64,000 bases of DNA from Adiantum capillus-veneris (GCA_014529385.2 CM043970.1:66427496-66491495), one strand, 5' to 3'; positions 43,139 to 55,130 are shown, counted from the first letter of the stretch. The notes: generated from the letters alone by a model not told the origin. Translations and numbers: made by a program.

Positions 43139-44010
43139 AGTTGAGGCATTGACTAGATAAGTATCCTTTATCGACAATTTATGGGATCTCTCTCTCGAGG
43201 GACAGATATGCTCGGCTTGCCCTGGAGTCACCTCGACAACTAGCACTACAAGGATACAACATGTTAGTATGGATAGATGACATCATGGTTTCAGTCACAT
43301 GTTTTCAACATGGATAGATTGCCTCCGTTTCAATACACCTTGAATGCACTCTCCCCGTCTCTCGCACGGACAGAGATCACCAGACTCATATGCCAGGATC
43401 TGATTTAGCTAGATACCCAGAGCACATGGATACAACTGACACAGGAGTTGGAAACAAAGATATCCTTTTACAAAGAGCATCTTCTCCAACTCACGGAGGA
43501 TGATTTTGTGACTAGGCCTACATACATGGATACACACTTACCTCATGGGATACGATGCACTATTGGGTAGATACACACATCCTCACATTAGCTCTAGATC
43601 AAGATTGGCCAATTTTGAGGGGTAGCAGCAGGGGCCAGGATATGTCACCTATGTCGCTTAGAATCAAAGACAGAGCTGCACTACACATGTCATTGCCCGA
43701 CGTACTATGAGATATGTGGCCACTTCCACTATCTGTTCAGAGAGGTTTTTGGACCATTTTCTAGAGTCATGAGATACTAGGATCAGAGATGTCTCCGATT
43801 GTTCCTACTAGAGCTACGCAAAATTAGGAAGAGGTTGATGAGGACATCAGGGGAGAGACAGTCTCAGAGACAAATCACAAATTTATTTACACAAGCCAGG
43901 GGAGAGGCAGAGGAGCAGTCAGCACAGCAGATCTCAGAGCCCACCCACACTAGAGATACGTTGATTGACCGAGCCATTGAGGTAGGCAGATGTAGACGCC
44001 CACAACCTTG
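43139..44010 (+). pseudogene. LINE E C-terminal region with Cys/His segment
   Basis: Broken frames. ICHLCRLESKTELHYTCHCP (about 43640-43700) matches the C-terminal zinc-binding segment of plant LINEs. Frame 43799-44011 is a basic Gln/Arg-rich tail ending CRRPQP. Confidence 0.72.
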
Positions 44011-44519
44011 AGGGGTCTCCGATCATCAATGAAGGCTGCAATAGAAGATACAAACCACTCTAGCTCGACATGCAAGATGCCCAACCAAAGTACTGACCAT
44101 GGAGGATGTTAATAAGATTCGACAGCGAACGATGAGAGATTTCATGAACACCCCCCCCTTCCCACCCACACACACACACACACAATCTCATTTCAATTCC
44201 AAATCAGCTTCAGATTCATTTCATTTTCCTTAATGTTTTTAGTGTTACTTCTTTGTACTTTCCGTACTCAGCCATGATATCAGATTCACCAATTGTAACT
44301 TTTTGGTCTCATAGGTCATTTTGGCCTTTCGAAGACGTTGTTAGAAGTTTTTTGGAAGAAGTGATTGCACATATGTACATACACATGCATGGTGCATCAA
44401 ATAAATAATTGCCCATTGTCTAGCCAGGTGGTTACGCCGGGCCCGCATGCGTACATGTAGGACAATGTGTACATAGTATATCAATTTTCATTATCACCGA
44501 TATTAGTGTGTTTTTCTTT
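44011..44519 (+). other. LINE E 3' tail and flank, no gene
   Basis: Contains a C-rich then CA-repeat stretch (44148-44184). No long poly(A) end is seen, so the LINE end is uncertain. Confidence 0.45.
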
Positions 44520-45267
44520 AGTAATGAGGAGTTCTCAAGGAAGCTATCAGAGGGCCCACGCCATGAGGTAAGCAAATGTGTCAGATGGCATCTAGGAGGT
44601 CGAATGGGATCAGGACGTGCATGTGGGTAAATGAGGACACAGTAGGGGTGTTTTCTTGTGATGAATTACGTAGAAAGGTCAGCATGAGAACTGTATTTGG
44701 GGGCCACTTCAGATGATTGTGGGTCAAAGCTTAGAGCAAAGGATGAATTATTGGGAAAAGCTGAGTGCTAGGTGTGCTGATGGATGCAGAAGGGTAACAA
44801 AAACGCAATGCGATGCCATTTTTTGGCATGTTTGGGGTCCGTTTGAGGTCAATCAAAGGACCAAAAGGTGCACAAGGGATTAAGTGAAGTGTGGACACTA
44901 GAAAAGATGATAAAAAGCCAAAAAAACAGAGAGAGAAGAGGATGAGGAGCCGCTACTCAATTTTTGTTGTTTTTGGAGCCTGTTTTGGCTATAAACTGCT
45001 CATCTAAGCTTGAATTTGAGCACTTTGATAGTGTAGAGTGAAGTTTTTGGCCATTCCAGATGCAATGACGCTATCCATTTTGCCAAATTTCTCACTATTT
45101 TTTTTCTATTTTGGCTATGTAAGTTTCTCTTGTGAGCGAAGCCTCTGCTCAAATTTGTGATTGTATTTAGCATATTTCATCCATATTGTGTGAGCTATGT
45201 GCCCCATTGGTGTCAGCCCAAGTCAATTGTATGTAAGCATCAAAAATCTTCCTCCTTTGAGTTGATT

Positions 45268-45268
<1 letters not shown>

Positions 45269-45324
<56 letters not shown>

Positions 45325-45330
45325 GTGTCT
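45269..45330. repeat. (GT)n microsatellite
   Basis: About 29 GT units with one GC near the end. Confidence 0.95.
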
Positions 45331-45976
45331 GTGTTGAGTGGGCAAATGGATAGTCTCTCTCCTCTCACTCCATTGGTGTAATCCTTGTCTCGATCATGTG
45401 GGTTGTGTAAGACGAGTGGTTCCCCATAGTGTGTGTGTATTATCCCAGGAGTGTGTGTTAGGTGATTATAGAGGCATTGGTGTGTTTCCATCCCGCTTAC
45501 ATTCTTTTGGTGCCCCCACTGAGGATTTTCTTTGAGTACCTTCAGCTTCGGGATTACAGATTACAGGTTACAAGGTACAGGTATAGGTACAGGTGATTCA
45601 CACAGGTACAAGTGGCTGGAGTAGAGTGATATACTGTCAAGTGTGAGTCACTTGCAATTTCCATGGGTAATAATTATTTGGCGCATGTTTGTCTAGTATT
45701 ATATGTTACTTGAGGATACTACCATTGTACGCCTTTGTGGAGCCATACTTGGCTTTATTTGGCAGTCTCAACCATTTTTGAGACTTGGTCTGGAAGATAG
45801 TCATTTTTGAAACTTGACTATACAATATTTGCATAAACCTTTGTGAGAGGATTGTGGTGAGGTTTTATTGAGCTCGGGGATTCTCAAGTGTGAGATCCTT
45901 TCGGTGATACAGGTGGTCGGAGCACCCTTTTCGTGACCTCGTCATAGGCTATGTACTAGTGATTCCTACTTGATGC

Positions 45977-45997
45977 TTGGGTGCCATTGTTGGTAGA
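45977..45997 (+). promoter_or_regulatory. Possible degraded primer site of element F
   Basis: Resembles the tRNA-Asp-type site of element A with one extra base and mostly C-to-T or G-to-A changes (core GTGCCATTGTTGGTAGA). Confidence 0.35.
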
Positions 45998-46480
45998 TTA
46001 TGCATACTTATACAATCTATATTTTGGGTTTTTATCGCTCTAATTTTGGGAAAACTCTGCCAAAATTTTTCCAAGTTGTGATGGTTTTTTTTTTGGTCTT
46101 TTGAGCCATTTACATTGTTATGTTGCTGAAATTATGGGAGAATCGAAGGGTAGTTAGTCAAGTAGTGCTTTGTTGGGAACTGCATGGTTGGCCTTTAATG
46201 GATAATCACGATGGACCTCAATTCACTCTTTTTCATTTTGCACAAAGAATCCAGATAAATGTTCATGTGGACATGAAGATTTTTTACAAGCAGCGCATAG
46301 TCTTTATGTTTGGGCTAAGAAGATTAAGAGAGATACTGGAATATCCTTTTCTTGTTGTATTCTGATGATTAACTATGAAAACTCATTTGATGTGCATGTG
46401 TTCATACTTTTCTAAAAGCTTGAGCTCCATTGAACTTTCTGGGGATTGAGTCAGTAAAAAGTTTTTGGGTTCTTGCAGCT

Positions 46481-47223
46481 ATGTTAGAAGGGGTTCTCAA
46501 AGCATTGAAACTTGGGTAGCCATGGCTATCTCTTATCAACCTTTCTAAAGATGTGGAAGACTTTTTGGAGAATATGGAGGTGGCTTGCATTAGCAACCAA
46601 ATTCAAGATCCTGCACATATGTTACCTCTTCTCCATATTTGTTCGAAGAGTGATGCACGAGTTTGGTCCAAAGCATTTGAAGAGAAGTTGCATGTGGCTA
46701 AGCCACTTGTGAGATTAAGTTGGGACAATCTAAGACATGGATTGAAAGTAGAGTTTGTGAAGATAGAAGATCCTGACAAAGTGTGGCAAGAAGTACAGGG
46801 TTTGATGCAAAGGAAAGGTGAGTCAGTAGATGAGTACATACATAAGTTTTCAATGGCATGGGAGCGGATGTGCAAGTCCTTGGCACCATAGGTACCCCCA
46901 CCTAACATGATGAAGAAGGACAAGTTCTTGGATGGTCTATGGGAGAATATACGTTGGAGAGTGGAGCTAAAGAAGCCTAGGACATATGAAGATGCACTAG
47001 ATGTAGTGAGAAACAAAGAGTGGAAGCTGAGAAGAATAAGTCAGGTAGGAGTAGCATCTTTGCCCAGGAGCTCTAAGTTTCAACATCTAGATTCTTTGCA
47101 AGATTGCATGTCAGGGGTTCATCATAAACCAATGGTTTTTGTTACTTCTCAGGTTCTACCAACAGTGGTCACTACAACAATTCAAGATGATGGGCTAAGT
47201 CAAGAGCTAGATTTAATAAAGAA
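46481..47223 (+). pseudogene. gag: Element F gag, interrupted by element G
   Basis: A single phase from ATG 46481 has only two in-frame TAG codons (46517, 46889). It reads VWSKAFEEKLHVAKPLVRLS, LKVEFVKIEDPDKVWQEVQ, LMQRKGESVDEYIHKFSMAW and WRVELKKPRTYEDALDVVRN, the standard retrotransposon gag domain of a Ty3/gypsy element. The frame stops at 47223, exactly where the 3' LTR of element G begins; the other half is not in the window. Confidence 0.85.
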
Positions 47224-48144
47224 TGTTGGTGGATACGCCGCGACGGACGTCGGCACAGCGAGAACTCACCTAACAAGATCTGTCAGCTAAGGACGAAGCT
47301 CGACCCGCAGGCGTGTGGAAGCAAGCATAGGGTGTCAATCTACACTCCACCGAATCTCGACTAATTCCTACAGAGGTCTCTACCCAATGTCTAAGCTACA
47401 GCCTTCAAGAGTGCTTAAGAGGAGATTTCCTACAACACTTCCAAGAGCCAAATACCCATCAAACGTTCTCGAAACGCCACAGAACTTGAAGGAGACCCTA
47501 CTAACACCAATAGGTCGCTCCCCCTAAGGTCTGTGAACCAAAATCCCAACCCTAAACACCTGGTACAAAATCACGTAGGATGTCTAGCCGAAATCTGCAG
47601 GTCGTCGTCTCCAAAAACTAAAGTGCCTAATGTGTAGCTCTACTCAATGCGAACGTGTGCATATACTGAAATGCAAAAACGGATAATGTATGCTCACTGA
47701 ATCACCAGATGAAACTCGTGGATCGAGCTCGCAAAACCAGATCGTACGCCCGCAATGTAGGTATTGGCGTGTAGCTCTCGTCAGGGGCAACACGTTGCAC
47801 TTCTCCACACTCGATTCCAACCACCGGTGCGTGCGTAGCGTCAAGATGAAACTCTCACTCTCTCTCGAACACAGTACGCTCACTCACAGACACAACTTTT
47901 TTTTTTTATTTAAATGGCAAAGGTTTTTTTCATTAAGGTCAAAAGTGGTATAAATACCTTACAATCTCAAACCCTAATGTTCCAATTTAACCATCTACTC
48001 AATCTAAATGTCAAAAATGGGATACAATCTGGAAACTTCTGTAAGCCCCAATATTTACAAAGGTGAAATGTCAATTTTTCTCAAAGAATAGTTACAAAAA
48101 ATAATATTCCGCCGAGCTCCGTAGGGTGTGTCTAATTGCTAACA
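47224..48144 (-). repeat. 3' LTR of element G
   Basis: On the minus strand TGTTAGCAATTAGACACACC to CCACCAACA, 921 bases. TATA-like 'gtatttatacc' in minus reading near 47950. Flank at the far end is AAGAA (47219-47223), a candidate target duplication whose partner is lost. Small frames inside are not genes. Confidence 0.8.
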
Positions 48145-48158
48145 CTCCCCCCCTCCTT
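48145..48158 (-). promoter_or_regulatory. Polypurine tract of element G
   Basis: Minus strand AAGGAGGGGGGGAG directly before TGTTAGC. Confidence 0.88.
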
Positions 48159-48244
48159 GTTCAAGTCGTCCCCGACATGGCAGTTGAGCTGCTTCTTCAG
48201 TGTAGGCTTTCTCTCATCTTGACAAGGGACTCATATCTCGCATG

Positions 48245-48960
48245 CTAAGCTAGTAGCGTCGTGCCGAATATATCTGTGCTGATTGTGAAGAAGCCGGTGT
48301 AGAAGGCTTCTTCAAAGTCCTGGAGGTGATAAGAAGGGAAAAACATAATTCTTTGATGCAATGCATGTATCACCTCGTGAGAAGGCTGACCAGACAGATC
48401 GTATTCACATCTGTATGTATCTTGAAAGAAAAAGATAGTGTTTGTCGCGTGACCTGGTTTAAAGGTTTCGAAGACTGCCAAAAGGGTTTTACATATCTTT
48501 CTCATCATGATGCAAGATAGGTCAGGCGAGCCAATGAACAATTGATGGCACCTGTTAGGGTTTTCACCATGTATTGCTCACTTATTCTCTCGCATGCCTT
48601 CAAGCCTGGCCTTCCGGTAATTCAGCCAAGTGGGTTGGCTTCTCTGCAACATCTCGTGGGCTTTCCATGTCCTCATCCTTGGTAGAGGGAAAAAAATGAG
48701 GTTATCCCTGATCACTTTAGGTGCCTCTACCAGATGGATTAAATATTGAGGATATTTTGTGAGCCATGCCTTTCTCCACCTGGGTTGAGAATCCACTATC
48801 AGCTTCACCCCTTTAGGTTTGGAGATCTCTGCTTTGTACAATGGCATTGTTGGCTCCTCTTTTATTTGTTTGTTGATAGTAGCAGCTTCATCCTTTAGCA
48901 GAGGATATGGGAGAGAGGGCTGTAGCCATTCACGCTCAAAAATTAGCCCTCCACAAACCC
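48245..48960 (-). pseudogene. Element G 3' ORF, C-terminal conserved block
   Basis: Minus frames give WLQPSLPYPLLKDEAATI, PRWRKAWLTKYPQYLIHLVE, RTWKAHEMLQRSQPTWLNY (48847-48578) and YRCEYDLSGQPSHEVIHALH, LQDFEEAFYTGFFT (48541-48245). These match the C-terminal block of element A's 3' ORF (29.1-29.8 kb). One frame change near 48560. Confidence 0.75.
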
Positions 48961-49648
48961 AAAAAAAAGAGGATGAAGAACAAGCAGTTTAAGATCAGAT
49001 CTTCCTCTGCCAACCCACTTACTAGAATAAATCCTTGTCGGATTCTTCATGACATCCTCGACATCTAAAGCTCTAATCCATCAGCCTAAGTAGGTCGAAT
49101 CCCTAAAACTCTTGACTGAAAATCTGTTATGAAATTTGCCACACGAAACTATTGACTTGTTGTGTGAAAAAACTCCGGCGTCTTGTAAATGGGCACTTCT
49201 GGTAATAATCAAGAAATAAAAAAGAATTCTGGACAGGCTCAAAATTCGGAGAGACTCCTTCTCTTCTGCTCGCCCCTTCTTTCTCCTATGCGTGCAGGTC
49301 CTCATTCCTATTCTGTCTTCCTCATGTTACTTCTTCATGTGCGTATAGGTGTCTCCCTGCATACACACAAGCTGGTGGCGCATGTACTAAAAGAAAGTGT
49401 GCATACTCCCTTGCAGACCAATTGTGCCCTCCGTGTAGTAGCCAAAACCGCCACCAAAAACCCCAGTTGTACTGCTCAACCACATCCGATTTTTGCAAGC
49501 CCTCCTCTTCACCCGCACATCCTGCCTTCACTCCGGCTTCAGAGCTTGCGTCATCTCCAATAGAACAATATTTGGAAATCTTGCTAGCCCCTCCCGGATA
49601 TACAGGAAATCGTGAGCCTTCATCACCAAAACACCGTGATCGCCAATG
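48961..49648 (-). other. Unassigned insertion-related sequence in element G
   Basis: Separates the C-terminal block from the LTR-like sequence. A 112-residue minus frame (49660-49322) starts in the end of that LTR-like sequence and is Gly/Trp-rich; I do not recognise it. This may be part of the inserted element's body. Confidence 0.35.
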
Positions 49649-49978
49649 TGTTGAGGGCATACACCCTCAACAGGGAAAAACAGAGAGACGACTCTCAAAA
49701 CTGCATGCGTAAAGATTGAGAGAGAGCAAGAAGAGAGAGAGAGAGAAGAGACTCGTAACTGATTTCATATTTGCTCGTCTCAAAACATTACAACTTATAG
49801 CTTTCACCTACCTCCTAACTGAATCTGACTAAGTTTAACAGAATCTGACTGACCACATCTGAGTCATGAAAAATCTGACTGACCAGCATCTGAGTCACTA
49901 CAAATCCGACTGACCAGAATAATTTGATTGACTACAAATCTGACTGTCTGATTGACCAACCTATAGTGTCTGTCAACA
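49649..49978 (-). mobile_element. LTR-like insertion in element G 3' ORF
   Basis: Minus strand starts TGTTGACAGACACTATAGG and ends CCCTCAACA, with a CT-rich segment and 'ctataagttgtaatg' as a possible TATA region. It interrupts the frame after GYSREEA at 49979. No partner LTR or target duplication found, so solo LTR or partial element cannot be separated. Confidence 0.5.
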
Positions 49979-50920
49979 CTGCCTCTTCTCTAGAGTAACC
50001 CGCAGCTAGTAGATCAAGAAATATTCTGAAATTCTTTTCTTCTGGATCTAGCTTCTCCACTTTTGGTTCAGCTTCTTTTTTCTGCTCTTTCTCTTGGCTC
50101 TTTTCTTGCTTGGAATCTTCTTTTTCATCCTCTTTTTGTTGGGTTTGTGGAGGGCTAAGAGAAGGTGGTGATGGCGGTGGGCTAGACTCCCTGCTTGACG
50201 GTGGAGTTTCTTGCTTCTTCTTGAAGTCCCGGTCCGCCTTGGTCTTTCTGTCTCTTTCTTGGCCTTCCTGCTCTTCTAGCAGTTGCCATCGTACTTTGTC
50301 CACTTCTTCTTCTGTAAATGGGATATTAGGGATATTCTCTGTCGTAGCATCTAAAATCTCAAAATTTTTGATGTAGTCTTCAAATCGATCTCTGTGCACC
50401 CTTCGAGATGATCCCGACATGGCTTCAAGGGATGGCTTCCACAACTCACTCAAATCTCCTTTGAGTGCTCTCTCGGCTCTGAAGCTTTCCATCAGTCTTT
50501 TGAGCCGTGCCGCTTTCTATGACTTGGTCTCTTTAATCGGCACTTGTACACTTTCCTTCTTTCCTTTCTTCGACTATGGCGGCTCTTCTAGCAAGGTCTC
50601 TAACCGGCGCTTCAAATGTGTGGCTACTCTAGGTGCCCTAGGTGGTTCTTCTTCTTTATCTTCTTTCAGCTTTAGCCAATCATTCTATGAGGGAGGTTCA
50701 GGCCAGTTTCCCTTGGCATGCAGTGCCCCATAGACTACTTTTGTTATTAGCTCACCAGGTACAATGTAGGTGGGATTTTTGTTGCCCATCTTCACCAAGT
50801 TGTCATGGATGTAAGTAGCATAATTGATCACTTTTGGTTTACTCTTCTGCATTGCCCAGGTGAAGGTGGTAGCAATGGCTCTAGGTGGCATCCTGTACTT
50901 TTGTGGCCGCTTTGTACACA
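49979..50920 (-). pseudogene. Element G 3' ORF, central part
   Basis: Frame 50921-50685 (HMCTKR is just outside; it begins MCTKRPQKYRMPPRAIATTF, YIVPGELITKVVYGALHAKG) corresponds to the end of element A's N-terminal block. Frame 50492-49932 is Glu/Lys/Pro/Ser-rich (EEVDKVRWQLLEEQEGQERD; SSRESSPPPSPPSLSPPQTQ) like the middle of A's ORF, ending in the LTR-like insertion. Confidence 0.68.
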
Positions 50921-51473
50921 TGTGGAAGAATTGGTTCTAGAGCTGGCTTATGATAGCCACTTTTGGGTTTGCAATATCTTCAAATGTGTAGTTGTTATTC
51001 TTTTCTGAGTAGACTTTGACTTCATCTCTCCTCTTTGTCACACTATCTCCCTTGTTGGAGATGTCTAGTGTGGCTTCCACCACCCTCTCTGTGATGACAA
51101 TCATGGTATCTGGCTTGCCCTACAGATCAGTGACTCTGGCCACTCCATCTTCTTTAATAGTGGTTACAAATTCCCACACTCTTTTGATGTCAAATTAGTT
51201 ATGGAGGTCCAGCTTCTCCAGGTAATCTCCCATCTTGCTTCTGACAAATTCATTGAGCTACCGTGGTATTATGGGTAGCTCTACTGCATTTCCTTCAGGA
51301 TCTTTGAACACGCCTCGGTAGATCTTCAAATCATTGGACTCTAGCAAATCATCTTGAATCCATGTGATGGTTGGCTTCAGGGTTCCTTCTGGGATCACAA
51401 ATGGCTCTACTTCGTCCAAGTAGTCTTTTATTGTCATCCTCTTCTTCTTTGCAGGGGATTTTGCGGCTGCCAT
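50921..51473 (-). pseudogene. Element G 3' ORF, N-terminal block
   Basis: Starts MAAAKSPAKKKRMTIKDYLD, then EPFVIPEGTLKPTITWIQDD and YRGVFKDPEGNAVELPIIPR to a stop at 51258. Beyond it TIKEDGVARVTD and ITERVVEATLDI are readable with stops to about 51000. The start and block order match element A's 3' ORF at 24778 and 26514. Confidence 0.75.
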
Positions 51474-51635
51474 GGATCCTGTTGCACTCAGTAGTCCGAA
51501 GTTAGCATTTTTTCCATATCAGCTGAGTTCTAACTATCCAAATGACTTGAAAATTGAAGATAAAACTTAAAAGGAACTAGGAAACCTCTCCATTTGCCCA
51601 CAGAAGCTTTCTGGCCAAAAATTATCATTTAGACA

Positions 51636-51649
51636 TCCTACGCGTAGGA
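51636..51649. promoter_or_regulatory. Palindrome, G type, copy 1
   Basis: TCCTACGCGTAGGA, perfect 14-base palindrome, 163 bases upstream of the 3' ORF start on the minus strand. Confidence 0.6.
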
Positions 51650-51675
51650 GCAGGGGCCAAAAATGTCATTTAGAT

Positions 51676-51691
51676 ATCCTATGCATAGGAT
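51676..51691. promoter_or_regulatory. Palindrome, G type, copy 2
   Basis: ATCCTATGCATAGGAT, perfect 16-base palindrome. It differs from copy 1 by CpG-decay type changes that remain symmetric. Confidence 0.6.
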
Positions 51692-51960
51692 GTTTATTTC
51701 ATCATTTTTCACATATGACCACATAGATAGCTTGGCAATGTGCTCATGAGTATATTGTGCAAGTTTCATGTGATTTGGACTAGTTTTGGTAGGTCTATGG
51801 CCCATTATTGCCTCTATGCTCTGACTTTGCGTTTTTTGATGTATATGAGGTCAATTTTTATCCAAATGTGATGAAACTTGGTGGCTAGCTTGTACAGGCT
51901 ATTCAGAAGCTGTGTGTGGTAAGAGATGTTGAGTCTGGTACCCAGATTTGTCCTTGAAAC

Positions 51961-51976
51961 ATCCTATGTGTAGGAT
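51961..51976. promoter_or_regulatory. Palindrome, G type, copy 3
   Basis: ATCCTATGTGTAGGAT, imperfect only at the centre; 285 bases from copy 2, close to the repeat period of element A's leader. Confidence 0.55.
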
Positions 51977-53759
51977 GTCTCCTGATGAAATTTTTATGGT
52001 GAGTACTACTGGTGTCTGCCCTGAGCCCCCCCTGAGTCCCTTTTAAGCATTATTTCAACAAAAAAGTCAAATTGATAGAAAGAAACTCCCTGTGTGGATT
52101 TCAGAGCCTCCGAGCCATTTTCTGACTTTTGGAGTGCTTTTCGGTGATGAAATTTCTTGATGTTGGTCTCTATAGCTTCACGGTCCCTTGGGAATCCTTG
52201 CCATATGGTTTTTGTCGGCTTTGGCTTCACCGGAGCTCTGTTTGGAAATTTGTCGCTCTCGAAGCACCCGTGGTTGCGTTTACATGTCATTGATGACTTG
52301 TGGTGCTCTACCACCATAGGACTTGGTTGTTGATGGTCTAGGAAAGCCGCTCGTGAAGTTTGGTGAGAAACGAACATACGGTTTGGCCGCGAGAGCTATT
52401 TGACGCTTTGTGTGTCTTATGCTGTTTCTGAAGCTTAGTGCCGCTTCGGGTCACCTTATGGCCATGTGGGCTATATAGACTTGTCGAACATGTCGAGATG
52501 CTCCTACCCATGAGTTTTGGTAGCATTTGGGCGCCTTTCCGCCGATTTACCATTTGGTGGCCTCTTGCAGGGCTCTAGAAGTTAGGGTTTTTTTCGATGG
52601 TTTTCTACCGCCTTTGGGCATTCAAAAGTGGTCTCTTACTCTAGGGTAAGCCACCGATGAAGTCTCGTTGCTTTTGGGTTAGCCGTTAGGTGGTCACTTC
52701 TACCTGTAGGTATCTACTGCTCTCTTCCCGTGTGAACCCTACGCTAGTTTTCGCGACAAAACAACAAACATGTGCGAAAATCTTAAGATGGTGAGCCTAC
52801 CTCTCATTTCTGGAGCCTGTCGGGTAGTCGTACGCATCGTAGAAGCTGCTGAAAGTCCCGTTCGCTCTAGGTGGCAAGAGCTCTCTCTCAAAAGGCAATA
52901 GTAGAAATGACCTTAAAATGAAGTGAAAAAAATCATATAATGGGGGTCCCCGAACCACTCTCCATGAAATTTGACATGTTCTCCCAACTTCTTGCGAGAT
53001 GTGTTTTAGGCTCAAAAATTTCTTGATTTGGACTCCATTTGCCCAGTTTCTGAGAAATTTGACGTTTTGGTCAAAATCTGGCCCAAACACGCTTTTCGCT
53101 CCATTCACATAATTGCACCCCCATTGTTCCATAGGTTGTCCTATAGTCACTGATTATCCCCATATTTTTTGTTTTTCATTCCGATCGTTTTTCACCTACT
53201 TTTTGTATTTTTGAAGTTTTTCTGCCGATAATTAGTAAAATTAAAAAGAAAATAGCAAATTAAACCCAAAAAATCTCCAAAAATCATAATAACTCAAAAA
53301 CATCACCTAAAACACTATATACACTCACATGCAATTTTTATGGCTGGATTTCTCCGTTTTACCAATATTTTGCCTGAAAAATGGCTATTTTTACCTATAT
53401 ACACACACCTAGGGGCTTGATTTGGCGTTTGGCCCCATATACTTGTAGATTCATGCTGTATAAGGGCATATGTACTTGGTTTAGTCCATAAAATTCCACA
53501 ATCAAAGGACAACCCTTTAAAATAGTCAAAAAACATGCCCTTTTTTGCTCTTTTTTCCATTGGGTCCGCATTTGAGATTGCCTCCCCCCATCCTAGCCGT
53601 AGTCCTCCCGCATGACAAAGTATCGCCTCGGTGTATGTGCCACGCATGGGTTAAAAATTGTGCTAATGCTTGGCCGTGTAATGTGGCCCTATAAAATGCA
53701 TACTCGGTCAATGCATGGAAAAATCAATGATGTGCAAGAGAAGGGTATAAGCAAGATGC

Positions 53760-54394
53760 TTATGGGCATTCACCGTCGAGGTTTCCTGTTTGTTGTTGAT
53801 TTGGTTGGCGGATTTTCTTTGCAAGTAAAATTTGTAACTCTACCGCTCTCTGTTTGATCGTTTTTCTTGCAAAAGTCACTTGGTTTGCCGCTACTGTCGA
53901 TATGGCCATGGTTGTCTCCGTGGAGAGAATTGTCGTGTCGGAATTGGCCATAGTCTTTGTCTCTTTTGCTTTCCATTTGTAGCTTTTCTTTGTAGGTTTG
54001 TGTAGGTTTATTTCTACTTTCACGGTTGTCATTGTTTTTTTGTTGATTGGCACCCACATAGATCGGTTTGCCGGTTTCATATGTAGTGTTTGTCTGCCTT
54101 CCGATGTTGCTTGTACTGAAGGGAGTTCTAGTTGCTTTGGTTTTGGGATCCAAATGCTAGTCGCATTTAAATTGTTACTGAGCATTCTCTTTGCGATCCA
54201 TATGTGTTTTATTCCCTTGGCTTTTGGTTGAACTGTCTGCTTCTGTTGTATTGTGGTTTGTCTGCCATGTCACCTCTATCCTTCCGCACCCATACTTCTT
54301 TGTCACGTGTTGCTAACCGTGATCTTGGCACTGTGGTTTGTGTTGTTTTATGTTTGTAGTGAGCATGGTGGGTAGTTCCCTGTTTGTTCGCCAT
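53760..54394 (-). pseudogene. Element G basic W-x-x-K repeat region
   Basis: Minus frames 54394-54209 and 54185-53760 hold KEVWVRKDRGD, SIWIPKPKQLE, SMWVPINKKT and SYKWKAKETK in Lys/Thr/Gln-rich text. Same character and same place (after the second protease-like domain) as 22450-22861 of element A. Confidence 0.6.
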
Positions 54395-54478
54395 GGGTAT
54401 CGTGTTGTTATTTAGTGGCTCCCATCCTTTTGGCTCTTTACCCAGTGTCTATGTTGCTGCCATTTGGTTCTTTCGGGG

Positions 54479-54907
54479 TTACTGAGCAAAGGCTCCCACC
54501 GGTTGTTCTTGTGCATGCTGAATTTTGACTACATCCACATTCCAATCTATCTGCACATTATACTCTTTTTGCCAAGGTTGTCCCAACAACATGGGGTGTT
54601 GTGTGCTTTCATCCTCAACCACATAAAACTTGTGTGGATAAATATATTGATGTATTTGTACATGCAATATAGTCCATCCCAATGTTTTTAGCGAATGTGA
54701 TGTACTACTTTCCAGCACGCGTGGAGTAGGATGTAGTTGACCTTTGGGCTTGAGCTGTTTGTATAATCTGTAAGAGATTAGATTTTCTTGAGCTCCAGAA
54801 TCAAGCAATGCCGTCGATTCAACTTGATTCCTACCCACTTTGACTGCAATCATTGGCTCTAATGCGTCTTCATGAAAATTAGTTAGTCGAATATCATTTA
54901 TTCGCAA
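54479..54907 (-). pseudogene. Element G second retropepsin-like domain
   Basis: 142-residue open frame. Residues 33-45 read ALLDSGAQENLIS with an intact Asp-Ser-Gly; about residues 106-115 read HPMLLGQPWQKEY, the C-terminal ILG-type signature; YNVQIDWNVDVVKI follows. This is a complete-looking retropepsin fold by motif spacing. It lies downstream of integrase, the same position as 21711-22070 in element A. Confidence 0.78.
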
Positions 54908-55130
54908 CGGTGATCCACACTTCTTTTTGCGATGCGTTTTTTTTTGCTTCTGCCTGGGCTTCTTTTTGTATCCTCTGTTTATCCTTCATTCGTTGTTTTT
55001 CTTGATGGATTTGTTGAAGCATATCCTATGTTAGTGGTAAATGATATTCGACACTCACTAATCCAATTTGGCATTTCTTCACCTGCTAATGTAGCAAGCT
55101 TGACAGCTCCACTTTGTGATAAGTCACTAA
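54908..55130 (-). pseudogene. Element G integrase-protease linker
   Basis: Short linker. Minus text includes a Gln/Lys-rich helical stretch (about 54950-55010) like LLERMHVAKQRK in A, with frame breaks. Confidence 0.45.

Larger units (their letters stand above)
40938..44160 (+). mobile_element. Element E: decayed LINE (non-LTR retrotransposon)
   Basis: Endonuclease and RT motifs of a LINE on the plus strand, followed by the C-terminal Cys/His segment and a non-coding tail. It is interrupted by a MITE-like sequence at 41041-41500. The endonuclease (GDFNAR) and the RT style suggest an RTE/L1-type plant LINE; the clade is not certain. Confidence 0.85.
44520..46480 (+). other. Probable LTR and leader of element F
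   Basis: Non-coding. It has a TATA-like 'tggctataaactg' (about 44985), a GT microsatellite and, at 45977-45997, a degraded Asp-type primer site. Position upstream of a gag frame fits a 5' LTR plus leader. Boundaries cannot be drawn without a second LTR. Confidence 0.4.
51474..53700 (-). other. Element G spacer upstream of its 3' ORF, no gene
   Basis: About 2.2 kb without a credible gene, in the place of element A's 22862-24777 spacer. It holds three copies of a second palindrome family (51636, 51676, 51961) and the phrase 'aagtttcatcacatttgg' in minus reading, which resembles the leader repeats of A. Confidence 0.5.

Noticed and set aside
45267-45491. Thr/His-repeat frame over the GT microsatellite
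   Set aside because: Simple-sequence translation.
47224-48144. Several 60-90 residue frames in the LTR of element G
   Set aside because: LTR sequence with no motif and no conservation in the LTRs of element A.
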